Program-made: the position numbers and the translations under genes | Part shown: positions 49,321 through 60,800 of the stretch, one piece after another | Position numbering within the stretch: position 1 is the first letter of the stretch | How the letters are laid out: each line of letters starts with the position of its first letter | The notes under the pieces: model-generated | Seen by the model: only the letters and a program-made list of their open reading frames with translations | What the model was told of the DNA's origin: nothing | Database searches by the model: none | From: Hypomyces perniciosus | Taxonomy: Eukaryota; Ascomycota; Sordariomycetes; Hypocreales; Hypocreaceae | Reading direction: 5' to 3' | DNA: 64,000 bases | NCBI GenBank assembly: GCA_008477525.1 | Contig: SPDT01000004.1 | Span: 4,402,001-4,466,000 of the forward strand

Positions 49321-49839
49321 ACTTGCTGAGAGGTTTAAGGTTAGAGATAAAGTATGGCTTTACTTTAATAACTATAAGTCCCTATACTTTAATAAAAAGT
49401 TAAATACTCTCTACTATAAATATTTAATAGTAGAGGTATTTAACCTTTATATAGTTAAGCTGAATATACTTATAAGAATCTATTTATACTTTTATATTAA
49501 CCTGCTATAATAAATAGCAGATAAACTTTTGCCTAGGCAGTAAAATAATAACTTTTAACCTTTTTTTATATATATTAAAGGCGAAGATAAATAGGAGGTA
49601 GAAGAGATCTTTTGCATTAAAATAAAGAAATAAGGCTGCAGCTTTTTTCGCGAAGTGTTTATATATTGGAAGGGATATATAGAGCTAACCTAAAAGCCCG
49701 CTATCTTTTAGAAGATATAGCTGTTTTAGACGCTTATATAAAAAAATATAGGCCTATTAAGACTGCAGATAGGCCCTTTAAGGAATATGCCCCTGCGAAA
49801 AAGAAATATAGGAAATAACCGGCTTAATAGGGGGGGTAA

Positions 49840-50107
49840 TGTTATAGGTTAAATTTAATTAAAAAGGACCTCGGCTATACTAAGCCTAGCACTATAATTC
49901 CCTATATCTCCTAGACCAGCTAATATAGATATATATATATCGGGTACCGCGTATAAGCCTTAGGCTTACGCGTATATATACTACTGCCCTATAGATCGAT
50001 ATATATAGCTAGATAGCTTCCTTTTCTATTCTCTCGCTCTTTAACTTTAAATAGATAATTCTACAGCGCCCTATTATTAGCTACTGTAATAGACTATGCC
50101 TATTATA
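49840..50107 (+). repeat. 3' LTR of outer Gypsy element
   Basis: 268 bp, same ends as the 5' LTR; most differences between the two are transitions. It is preceded by the polypurine tract at about 49,827-49,839 and followed by the TSD AATAT. Confidence 0.92.
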
Positions 50108-51414
50108 AATATTTACTTTAGCTTTAATCGGGATTAGTAAATCTATAAAGGAGGTACTTAAAGTATTAATGTAATATTTAAAGATATTATATATAAAGAC
50201 GCTTTTCTATATATACACTTCTTTAATCTTTAAGCCGCTAGCCTTTATAGTTAAGGCTAAGGCAAGGATTTTCTTTTTAATATCTTTTATTTTAGTTTAG
50301 AGTATAAAGCTAGACTTTACTTCCTAAAAGTAAATAATATCCTTGCTTTTAAGGTTACTAATTTTAATAACCTCCTGCCTAGCGCTAATAGCAGTAATCT
50401 TCTTCCAGCTATAATTTAAAGGGACTTAAAAAAAGATCCTATTATTAGTCTTTAAAGTAATTTTTATTTATTTTTACTTATTTTTATAAGCGATAAGGGC
50501 TAGCCTGCTATTACTTTAAAGGGTAAGTTTATTTCCGTTTCCTTATATTAAAGGGTTTTTATTTATGCCTATAGCCGCAATTATAGCCTATATAACCTAT
50601 TTTAAGCTATTAGCTAGCAGGGGGCTCCCGCGCTAGTTTTGTTTAAGGGCTAAGGCTTAATTTACTGTTATTTATTATTCTGGCAAGTCTTTTTACTGAC
50701 TGGTTAGATAATTGTCGGTTAGGCAGGAAAAGGGTTCTTGCTTAATTTTTCAAGGTCCGCGAGGGCCTTTACAGAAAGGAAATTCTTGAGGGTATTAAAG
50801 AAGGCTTTACTCGCTAGTATAGCCGCTAAGAGATAGTATTTTCTTTAGTGTTTGGCTAAATAGTTATTAATAGCTTAGGCTACTAAAAGTAATACTTCCT
50901 GTCTAGCCCTTTAAATTAAGTTAATTTTTTTGATCTAGGTAAAGATTTTAAATACTGTATTTAACTGCTTTCTATTTATAAAGGCAAAGGCTTTTATTAG
51001 CCTGCTTTAAAGGGAAGAAAAGAGGCTTTTTTTAAATCCCTTTTAAGAAAAGAGAAACGCTAGGTTTTATATTAGAGCCGAAATTAAATCTAGGGATATT
51101 AGTTTTAATATATTTATCGTTAATACAGTGTTTTTTAGGCGTTAATAAGAGGACTGTAGTCTCCCTTTATCCTGGGAGCAAAAGAGTGCCCTCCTTCTCA
51201 AGTCACTAGAGTGCTACCCGCCCAGCGGCAGCGAGGTTCAGTTATCCCTAGTTTACTTAAAGTCTAATAGCGTTCGCTATCCTTCTTTAAGTGCCCAGGA
51301 GGGGCGAGAGAGTATTATTAAGCTTATTTTTCTTAATAGCTAGTTAAAAGGTTATGAGTTTTAGTGAATAGGCACCTAAAAGGTGGGGTACCTGTAGGTA
51401 TAGGAGGGAAGCTT

Positions 51415-51431
51415 GCCCTCTTGTCTGTTTG
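51415..51431. repeat. 17-bp direct repeat, right copy (LINE target-site duplication)
   Basis: Exact copy of 31759-31775. It marks the point where RIP-degraded sequence ends and balanced-GC promoter sequence of the FMO gene begins. Confidence 0.75.
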
Positions 51432-52297
51432 AAGTCGTGTATATATATTTTTTTATCTCATAAAGGTAGACATTAAGTTTGTATTTCTGCCATTTCGATT
51501 CTCATAGTGACGTATATCTGAAACTTTCACTTCACTGCCAAATACAAGACACATTCCTGTCTCGAACAAGCAATGATGAAAGATCCACCTCGCAGACGCG
51601 CGAGGAACCTATTTGCCTCCCTCGGCCACTGATTGACCAATAGATATTACGTGGCGAATGCCGATATAGCCGGGACTGAGGGGATGGTATGATTGAGTAT
51701 CACCCAAGCCAGTTCTTGGGCACCGACAATGTAACAAGAGGAATGGAGTCTGTCATTTATCAGAATTGATCCCTGCCGTCCGCTCGGAACGCCCCGCAAC
51801 TCTCAATCCGCTCCATGCGCTGAAAAAAAGTAGTAAAAACACAAGGAAATCTATCAAGTGGTGGCCCGTTATAAAGATACTATTATAGTCATGATATATT
51901 TGACAGCGAGAGGATTGTTCAGCCATATACTGAGTAAAAGTAGACAATAGGGAGAAGTATTCCATGCCACCATTTGATCCTCATAGGGTGTAGTATTTGA
52001 AGACATAAGACAGACAAACGAAGGAGGGCCAAATAATGGAAGAAAATGGCTCATAGAACTGAGGAGCGGGTCAATGCCCTGTGGTGTAACCTACTCGTAC
52101 ACCTTCGCTCGATACACGGCCTTTACCTCGATCCAAGCGGTCAGGCGGCGCCTTTCTATGATGTCCCACTCAATTCATTCCTTGTCTTTCTCATCTTAAA
52201 TAGTGTCCTATATCAACCATCCCTATATGTATAATTAGGACGTCGTAGTGCCCGTGTTCATTCTATTCGCTTCTCAATTACCAACAAGCGGAGCGCC
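51432..52297. other. Intergenic, promoter region of the FMO gene
   Basis: 866 bp of balanced composition without a supported gene. Minus-strand ORFs (51753-52054) lack families. If the LINE nest is removed, this sequence would directly follow the SDR stop codon. Confidence 0.5.
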
Positions 52298-54114
52298 ATG
52301 GACATGAACGATAGCTATGATTTGATCGTGATAGGCGCCGGTACGTCACATCATGCACCAATTATGCCATGATCGAATGAATTGGCCTGTTTTATGGCTA
52401 ATGAATTCTTGAAGGGATTTTCGGTCTTGCTGCAGCAAAGACTTATATCCAACTGCATCCCAAGCACAGGACGCTTATCATTGAGGCAGAGAGCACCTGC
52501 GGCGGTGTTTGGTCGAAAGATAGGTTCTATAGCGGACTAAAGACGAAGTGAGCTTTTCCTAAGATTCACAGCCATTATATGACTTAACCAGTTGTAAACA
52601 GTACCCTTTGTGGCGGATATGAGCTCCCCGACTTTCCTCTATCCGAGGAAGCCTATGGTGTAAAACATGGCCAGCATATTCCGGGAGACGTCTTGAACCG
52701 CTACTTAACAGACTATGCCAAGAAGTTTGGCGTCTTCGAAAGAACCTTGTTCCAAACACAAGTTGATATCATTGAGTCGAGACCGGAAGGCGATTGGAAC
52801 ATTCAAGTCTCACCTGTTTCTGAACAGGATGGCTCGTCACGACAGATTCTCCACGCTACCAAGCTGATCATAGCCGCAGGAGTGGCATCTCATCCCAACA
52901 TTCCCAGTTATCCTGGGCAGGAAACTTTCACTCCACCGTTCTTTCACACCAAGGAACTCTGTGCCCGCAAAGACACCATCGAGTCTTCAAAGAAAGTCGT
53001 CGTCCTCGGGGGTGGGAAGTCAGCATACGACTGTGCTTACGCCTTTGCGATGGGTGCTAATGCTCAAGTGGACATGGTAATTCGACCAACTGGGAAAGGT
53101 CCTCGTTGGATTGTCCCAGCATATGTGACGCCGTTGAAGAAAATGATTGAAGGGCTCGTCAACACGAGGATCATTACGTTATTCACACCTTGTCCCTGGG
53201 GCGTCGAAGATGGCTTTGTGAGGACGCGGAACTTTCTCCATGGCACTACTGCCGGGCGATTCCTTGTCAAGACATTCTGGCATCTCCTGGGCTTCACCCT
53301 CCTCAAGGCGCAAGGATACAACGATCCCGCAGTGTCTAGGTTGAGGCCGTTGCAGCCCAATTTCTTCTGGGCCAGCAGCCACGAGGCGATTCACAATTAT
53401 CCAACCCAGTTCTTCGACCTGCTAAAGAATGGCAAGATTCGAGTTCACACCGCAGACATCAACAAACTAGATGGCAATGTACATCTCACTGATGGTGAGA
53501 CTCTGGAAACAGATGTGGTTGTCTGCGCTACAGGCTGGAAGGGGGAGCCCAATATTAAATTCGTCAACTTTGACATCAATCTGGAGATGTCTGATGAGGA
53601 GAATGAGCGCCTCATCAACAAAGCCGACAAAGACATTTTGGACATGTTTCCTATTCTGAAGGACCAGCCCGTCGTACGATCCGTGTCCGCCGCCAAGAAC
53701 AAGCTCCCTCGTAACTATAGGTTTGTCGTGCCGGCTGGCAGAGTATTTGATCGAAACATCGCATTTGCTGGCATGGCATCTACCGTCAGCACTGGCGCGA
53801 TTGCTGCGGTTCAGGCAATCTGGATCTCTGCCTTTTTTGACGGAAAACTGGAGCGAGCGCCAAAGAGCAAGGAGGAAGTTATGGAGGAGGCAATGCTGCA
53901 TACACAATTTGAAAAGTGGCGGTATCCCTGTGGATATGGGGCTAGGTTTCCGGACATTTGCTTCGATGGCGTTCCTTATGTGGACTTGCTACTGAACGAT
54001 CTAGGACTGAAGTGTCACCGAAAGGGGACGCTGATGAAAGATTTGATGGAAGCATACACGCCGTCGGACTACAATGGTTTGATCCAGGAATGGATGGATA
54101 GGCAAAAGGACTAA
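52298..54114 (+). CDS. FAD-dependent monooxygenase, FMO-like (dimethylaniline monooxygenase type)
   Basis: Three exons, 52298-52340, 52415-52547 and 52602-54114, close to 1,689 bp (562 aa). Introns are GTACGT..AAG (74 bp) and GTGAGC..TAAAC-AG (54 bp). The FAD Rossmann motif GAGIFG is at residues 13-18 and is split by intron 1, with LIIEAES after it. The substrate-side blocks are CGGVWSKDRFYSGLKTN and YELPDFPL. PPFFHTKEL stands where flavin monooxygenases have FxGxxxH. The NADPH motif LGGGKSAYD lies near 193 and CATGWK, the FMO-type ATG motif, near 366. It oxidises N, S or C atoms of small molecules using NADPH and O2 in the cytosol or ER. Such enzymes are frequent tailoring enzymes in fungal secondary metabolism. 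Before the transposon insertion it stood about 0.9 kb downstream of the SDR gene on the same strand. Confidence 0.88.
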
Positions 54115-54556
54115 CGCTCTGGTGGTGAATGAACAAATTGGCTTTGGCGACAATTACCATTTAGTTGACATCACAGATTGGCCATGACCTTGAGGATCTT
54201 CAATATATAATGCCGTTTTTTATTTGAATGCAAAGAGTGTGTATTTCTGCTCACGCAGGCTAGGTTAGTCGGAACATCACTCAATAGTCGATGTAGCACC
54301 AGCAAATTACATTGAGGCACAAGTCCGACGTCGTGACAAATGAGTACATCGCCACGTCACAGCCTACAGTTAAACTTTAGTATTCTTCATGCCAAAGCTT
54401 CTCTTGCAATCTCTCTTTATCTTTATCTGATGCCCAGGATCGATGACACAGGCATGCATACAGTAACATTAAATTTTCCTGCTTATTCCACATCCCTTTT
54501 CTTTCGTCGAACCCGAAACTGAGACTGGGCAAAGATTTCGGAGTTGAAGGTTTCCT
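54115..54556. other. 3' flank of FMO gene
   Basis: Balanced-GC, no supported gene. Two overlapping opposite ORFs (54340-54589) show no family. Confidence 0.5.
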
Positions 54557-55455
54557 ATGGCTTGGTCGGATCACAAACAGACCAGTCAAACCATCGGAGA
54601 AGCCATTAAATCCCAGATGTCAGCTTGCCGGTCTAGAGAGTAGTATTCGCACAATGACGCGCTTCCTCCAGAAATATGGTATCCAATACAGAACTGCTCT
54701 ACAACGCCTTAAATTAACGGGAGAATTAGCCAAAAAAAAAAAGGATTATAATTTGCGAAGAAATGGGTAAATAATACCCCTGAGGATTGGCAGCACTGGA
54801 TCTTTTCAGATGCGACTACAGTTGCTCGCGGCGCAGGAGAGAGGCAAAAGTGGTTTTTTTTACCGCCCAGTATGTCTTTAAATACTTGCGATTTTCAACC
54901 CCAATTGACCAGATATAGAGTGAAAGGTTAGATTGCGATAGAATTCAAGGAGAGACGAAGCCGACACGACATTCCCAGATGTTCTGGGCCGGGTTTGCGT
55001 GTAATAGGAGGACTTCAATTGTGCCTCTCCTTGGCGACCCAGAATCTAAGCGTGATGGCGTTTCTGGCCGCATTATCCTCGAATGCCTATAAGAAAACCT
55101 TCTAAGAATTGCAGAACTTGGTTATATTTTCGTCCAGGATAATGCTCCAATATACATGGCTAATATAGTATAGCAGTGTTTAAGGGAATGGGTGGAAGAG
55201 AATGGGGTTACTTTAGTGGATTGGTCGGCTTATTCGCTAGACCTTAAGCCTATTCAAAATCTATAGAAGCTATTAAAAGAAAGAATTATTAAGATAGATC
55301 CTGAGCTATCCGATATGCCTAAAAATAATTAGACTATATAAAAGTTATATCAGGCAATTGTAGAAGTATAGGAGCTGTTTAAAAATAAATTGCTTAATCA
55401 GCTTATATTATCTATAACTAATAGCCTTAATGCAGTTGTTGCAGTTAATAGTTAA
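54557..55455 (+). pseudogene. Tc1/mariner transposase remnant
   Basis: Possible start ATG at 54557 (MAWSDHKQTSQTIGEAIKSQ). In pieces and across frames the + strand reads RTMTRFLQKYGIQYRTALQR, FAKKWVNNTPEDWQHWIFSD (first catalytic Asp), TTVARGAGERQKWFFLP, GDPESKRDGVSGRIILECL, YIFVQDNAPIYMANI (second Asp) and WSAYSLDLKPIQNL-KLLKE, where PIENLW would carry the Glu, then LSITNSLNAVVAV. Order and spacing are those of a DDE Tc1-like transposase. A frame change sits at the poly-A run near 54,733, and stops appear after 55,140. The first 0.5 kb keeps normal GC while the last 0.4 kb is RIP-like. Terminal inverted repeats were not identified. Confidence 0.85.
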
Positions 55456-55587
55456 TATATAAAGTACTGGACAATTATCTTTAAATACACTAAAATTATA
55501 GAATTTGTTGCCTGTATTTATTCATTTAATTTAATTTAATTTAGCTAAAATATACCTACTTTAAGGCTTTGTTAATATAGAGTGTAA

Positions 55588-55974
55588 TGTAACGATCTAG
55601 GTTGATTCTCAAGGGATAAACCGAGGCTCATGGGTTTATATTAACAGAGAGGTCAGGGATAAATACTAAGCAGGGTAACGTAGTCACGATTCTGTAGAAT
55701 AGGCGGTTCTAGTGAATGCAATTTATTAACAACTATCTAAATAACTATACTAAATAAGTGGCAAGCCAGTTATATATATATAAAGGGAATAATCGTGGAT
55801 TACTTTAAATTATACTTGTTTTCCTGATAATCTATACTAAGTCTTTCTATTAGCTTACTGGGATTACTTTATAGTTTATAGTGACCTAAATGATCTAATG
55901 CTAATTGGTTCGTCCCTCCGAGGTTCCTCCAGGTATATATTATATTACATTCTTATAATAGTCAGGTCATAATA
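55588..55974 (-). repeat. 3' LTR of reversed Gypsy element
   Basis: 387 bp, TGTAACGATC...GGTCATAATA, which is the reverse complement of the 48920-49320 LTR with a diverged middle part (after ACTAAATAAG). Confidence 0.88.
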
Positions 55975-57593
55975 TAATATCCCCCTCCTATTAATTTCAT
56001 CCCTAAAACCTATTAATTCCTTTATAAATACCGCTATCCCCTACAGTTTATAGGTGTAGTGCCTTTATCTTATATTCTATATTCTTTACTGACAGGATAT
56101 TAGGTTGCATAGCGAAATCTCGTTCTTGTAAAACTAAACAGCGCCTGGCTTTTTTTTCATTAATCAAGGCTACTAGTAATTTCATTATACCTTATTCATT
56201 CTGCTACAGTCGCAATCTTTCTTATAAGATAATTGCAGATAATTTACATTATAGTAAGTGTATACAGCGAGGTCGTTTATGCGATAGTTCCGGCATTATG
56301 CTCTCTATAGGTTTATTTTTTTTTAAGTTTATTAATTTTTTCTGATTTATAGTATAGCGCAATATATAATTTCAGAGAAGTAAAAGATAAAGCGAGAAAA
56401 AGAAGAAATTAAGGCTTATTTACTCTGCGCTCAGTAAAAGGTAAACGAGGCCCTTATAAAGTTAGTACGTTTAAGGTAACAGTATCGGTCTGTAGTGTCT
56501 TATAGTTATAAGATAGTCCATTATAGTCTTAAATCCCTAGACGAGTTAAACAAGGCGGAATATTATAAAATAAAAGCTGCTATTAATATACATTCTTTCA
56601 GGGCTGTTAATATAATTAATTAGACCACTTTTAGGTTACTTAATCTATTATTAATAGGCTAAGAGTTTAGTAAAAGCGTTAGAGTTCTGTCTAGGAGTAT
56701 ATCAGGTATTCCTTAAATTCCTAAGAGTTATACTTTTCTCTATAGTTTTTCTACTTTATTAAATATTAGTATTTATTATCTTCTATTCTTATAGCTTTAA
56801 TTTCCTTAACTTTATATTCTTTTTTAACTGGTAAAACTTTAGTTAAGTCTATAATAAATCTATTTTCCAATTTATTTTATAATACTTTTTCAAATAGTAA
56901 AATACAAAATATTAGGTAAATCTAGATACTGTCTAGTAATATAAGTTTATAAGTGACTTCTAAAATAACCTTTTTAACTAGGTAAAGTTTAAGTTTCTTA
57001 AAATCCAATTTATCGCTTAATTGTATTATTTTAATATTTATAGTCTTTTTTCCTAGCAAATAACAGTATAGGTAAACTATATCTCCCTCTTTAAAGATTA
57101 ATCCCTTTAATTTATATTTATTAGTATATTTCTTTATTTTTTCTTATATAAAGTAAAAGTATACCTGCATTTCTTTATATAACTACTTTATATCTTCAGC
57201 TTTAATTTATATTTTATCGATATATAGTCCTTTTCTTAGCGCTCTATATATATCTAGCGTAAAGCTATAGTTAATGTATATAGGGCTAAGTCCAGTTAAC
57301 TTTAAAATATCGCTGTTATAGGATATTTATGCGATTAGTAGCTTCTTTATTTAATTGTTTTAGTTACAGTTAATATAATTTTTTAAATAAGCTTTAATAA
57401 TCTAGTTAATACATTCTATCTATCTATTTATCTATAGGTGGTATATAGTATTAAGCTTATAATTTATACTTAACTGATTTATAAGTGCTTGCTAGAATTT
57501 AAATATAAAGGTTAATCCTTAATTAGAAATAATTTCAGCTAAAATTATATAGGTGGCTGTAATAAATTGCAAAAATATATAAGCTAGTATCTC
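55588..57593 (-). mobile_element. Ty3/Gypsy element of the inner family, reversed and truncated
   Basis: It begins with a reverse-oriented LTR and polypurine tract (CCCCCTCC at about 55,981). In minus-strand order come the 3' non-coding segment, a chromodomain at about 56,850-56,700 (VKKEYKVKEIKAI in reverse translation), the integrase C-terminal region and the integrase core up to 57593. There the sequence equivalent to about 47,310 of the inner element is cut off by another Gypsy LTR. The rest of the element is not found to the right. Heavily RIPed. Confidence 0.85.
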
Positions 57594-57819
57594 TGTCACA
57601 GGCTAGGCCATGTCTCCCGGAATCACGACTACGCCGAATCCGGAAATACAACCAATACTAGACCACTTACCTAATTAGGAAACCACCTCGGCCACAACCC
57701 TATACACACAACTATATAACGCATATATAGCTAGTGTAGAGCTTCCTTCCTTCAGCTATAGATAGACAATACAGAGGTGCCCTAACTGCATGCTTTCCAG
57801 TTAGGCTACACCTATTATA
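57594..57819 (+). repeat. 5' LTR of third Gypsy family
   Basis: 226 bp, TGTCACAGGCTAGG...CACCTATTATA, colinear with 62785-63009. Confidence 0.92.
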
Positions 57820-60800
57820 TATCTATAGCTTAGCTACTACTTAGCCAGTAAGTAACAGAACTCTCACTGCAAAAGGAAAATAGCGAATTTCGGAGACTAA
57901 GCCTCCAAGGGCGACAATATACAGTCGCGGATCGAGCAAGCTGTTCTACCTCTACAGGAACAAATAGCTGCACTAATAAGAAAGCTGGACTTTATAGCAC
58001 TAACGACTTAAAGGCTAAATAGCTAGGAAAACGAGATATTATTCCTTCCGCAACCTAAGCAAAAACCCGCGCAGGCCGCAACTATAAAGCCTGCATTAAC
58101 CTCTATAATAGAGTTTATATAAGCTCTTAAGGTTAAAAGGAAGCCACTCCTTAACCTATTTAAATTCTCAGGAAAGCGAAAAGAGTATACTATATAAGTG
58201 TAAAATATACGCGAGAAGCTTAAACTCAATAAAAAGTTCTATAATAGCAATAGAGAATAGTAGTACTTTATTAACTCCTGCTTAGACGCTATACTTAAGC
58301 AGGTAATCGCTACTTTTTATACATTAAGAGGAACTAACAGGAACTATAACCTAGTAGAATTTATACAATACCTAGACTATACCTATAAAAATTAAAGATT
58401 CCGGAACTAAGCTATATAAAAGCTGCGTACTTTTAAGTAAAGAGATAAAACTTCACTTTTATCTTTCCTTCCTCGCTTTAAATAAAAGCTCTCTAAAGCA
58501 GGCAGCGACAACTAAGCTAACTAAACTAAAATTATCTTCCTTAAAAGAGCATTATCTTTAAAGCTATAATTCCGCTTAGTAATAATAGACCTGCCATTTA
58601 CCTATAGCAAATAGCTTATTAAAGTCTAGGATATCGCTAGCTGCATTAAATGATTAGATCTAGACCGATAAAACGCAAGAGCCGCCTTAATAGGCCACTC
58701 CTAGCAGAAAAAATATAATAAGCCCTAACCATATCGCACTTTAAAGGACTATACATAAACAGTTAATAAAAAAGGCAATACCTAGATAAAGAGCGCGAAC
58801 CATATAAAGAACCAGCGCTAACGCAGCTTTTTAGCGAGTAAGGCAAATACTGCTAAAGAGACTATATATTACTATTACAGGAAAGAGGGATATATTGCCC
58901 GGTTTTGTAAGAAAGGCTATAAAGCCTAGGCGCATTAGGTCCAGATCGCCAACCGCGAGTCTAATAATAATAACCAGTATACTAATAGCAAGGAAAACAG
59001 TAACTCTAGCGATAAATTAAAAGATTAACTTTAATGCAAAATTAAGCGTTAAAGCCTATAAAGGAAAAACTAAAAGGATAGAAAGAGTTAAAGGAGTAAA
59101 TAACTAATAAATCAGTAATATTATAAGCCAAAATAGAGAATATACCTATTACAGCACTATTTAATACTAGCTATAACCTTTATATTATTATAAACTCTTT
59201 TTTTATTTAAAAGTTATACCTCCTGTAAATTAAAATTATTAAAAGGAAAATTAAAATATTTACTAAAATCTATAAAAAGGTAAAAATTAACTATATTACT
59301 GTTATTTACTTAGATTTATATAGCTATATTAAATATTAATATACCTATATAATAAATAAACTAGATTATAACTTAATCTTTAGTAAACTTTAAGCTAAGG
59401 CTAACTAGGTAATATATAATACAGTTAAAAAGGAAGTTAACTATAGAAAAGCTAGCCTATAGCTATAATTTATAGATAAAGAGGAGCCTGGGAATATTAA
59501 GGCTATATAAAGAGCCTAGCTTATACTAGCCTTAATATTATAAGCAGAATACTACTATATTAAAAAGAATAGCGAAAAGGAAATATACTTCCTCCAAGCT
59601 ATTAGCTTATTTAATATTAAAAAAACACTTTAGTTTAAAAAACCTATAAATCCCTAAGAATATATCCCCCTTAAATTATATAAAGAGTTTTATTTACTAT
59701 TCTCTATAAAAGAAGCTATTAAGCTTTTACTATACTGCCTTAAAGTCAATTTACAGATTCCCTTAAAAGCCAATAAATATAATAAAAAATTAAAACTCTT
59801 TTAAAACCCCCTTTACAGTATATTACGCGAGGAACTATTAATATTATAAAAAACCCTCTTTAATTTACTTAATAAAAGATTTATTTAAGCTAGTAGCTTA
59901 GCCGCTATAGCCTTTATCTTTTTTATTTAAAAACCTAAAAGAAGAATTTACTTTTACGTAAACTACTGCGCCTTAAATGCAATAATACAGCAAAATCGCT
60001 ACCCCCTCCCCTTTTTTTTAAAACCTTTAATAGCTTAATAAAAGTAAAGTAGTTTATAAAGCTAGATATAATAACTGTATTTTATAAAATTAAAGTTATA
60101 AAAGGAAAAGAATATAAAACTGCATTTTATATATACTATAGCCTATATAAATAGCAGGTAATTCTATTTAGATTTACCAGTGCACCAGCAGCGTTCTAAC
60201 AGTATATTAACTAGGTACTATACCTTTTTTTAAATAACTTTACATCTATATACTTTAATAATATCTTAATCTATATTAATAGGTTATAAAAAGACTATAT
60301 AAAAAAGGTCTAGCAAGTTTTATACGCCTTTATTAATACTAGGCTATACCTAGATTTTAAAAAGTGTGCATTTATACAGAAAGAGATTAAATACTTTAGG
60401 TTTATTATATATACTAGTAAAAAAATTGCCTATAACCTTAAAAAGCAGTAAACTATTAATAAATAGCAGGCATTTATAATAGTAATAAAAGTTTAAAGCT
60501 TCTTTAACTTTATTAATTACTACTAGATATTTATCTTTAAATTCTTTTAAATAGCTTACCTACTTATAAAGTTAATTAAAAAAGGGACCCCTTTTTAATA
60601 GAAAAGTATAGAAAAAGCAGCTTTCTAGGAGTTTAAACGCCTCTTTATTAAAGCCTTTATACTATAAGCTTAAAATCCTATAAAATACACCTTTATTAAA
60701 GTAGACTATTTAAAATATACTTTAAAAGGAGTCCTTTTATAAAAAAATAAAAAAGAGAACGCTATATTATAGTTTACTATTTATAACAGCTAAGCCCTAT

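Larger units (their letters stand above)
36951..50107 (+). mobile_element. Ty3/Gypsy chromodomain retrotransposon (outer), RIP-degraded, with a second Gypsy nested inside
   Basis: LTRs at both ends and perfect TSD AATAT (36946-36950 and 50108-50112). Own length without the nested element is about 5.4 kb. The + strand order is gag (37.3-38.3 kb), protease/RT (about 39,180-39,620: GFIYTSSLAAAVLMLFTYKL and later an Y-x-D/N-N region), RNase H (about 39,990-40,340: EILAIIYCLKEWRAKL, RPFTVILDYKNL), and integrase to 41,592. It resumes at 49,326 with the GPY/F-like block FKVRDKVWLYFNN and a chromodomain-like WKGYIEPT. A purine tract (AGGGGGGGTAA) precedes the 3' LTR. Gln and Trp codons are stops throughout. 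Confidence 0.9.
31776..51414 (-). mobile_element. Tad-like LINE (non-LTR retrotransposon), RIP-degraded and split by nested LTR elements
   Basis: Once the elements nested at 36095-36674 and 36951-50107 are subtracted, about 5.9 kb remain, the usual size of fungal LINEs. On the minus strand 33960-33841 reads LIYNIKVTLSKKEVITLF then NIFKAFNIII, matching the LINE RT block LVHDVEAAL...LLTLDVxGAFDxV; 33720-33600 continues as KGPLSLLLYxYYTLA and then a degraded xADD region, matching GxPQGSPLSPILYxLYT. The 3' end at the left carries (TTTG)n, and the right end at 51,050-51,414 is less AT-rich, like a 5' UTR. Candidate zinc-knuckle remnants lie near 50,560-50,600. Everything is riddled with stops. The left flank is the SDR gene, the right flank the FMO promoter. 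Confidence 0.7.

Noticed and set aside
58023..58229. 68-aa minus-strand ORF
   Set aside because: It lies in the RIPed gag region of a + strand Gypsy element and has biased low-complexity composition.
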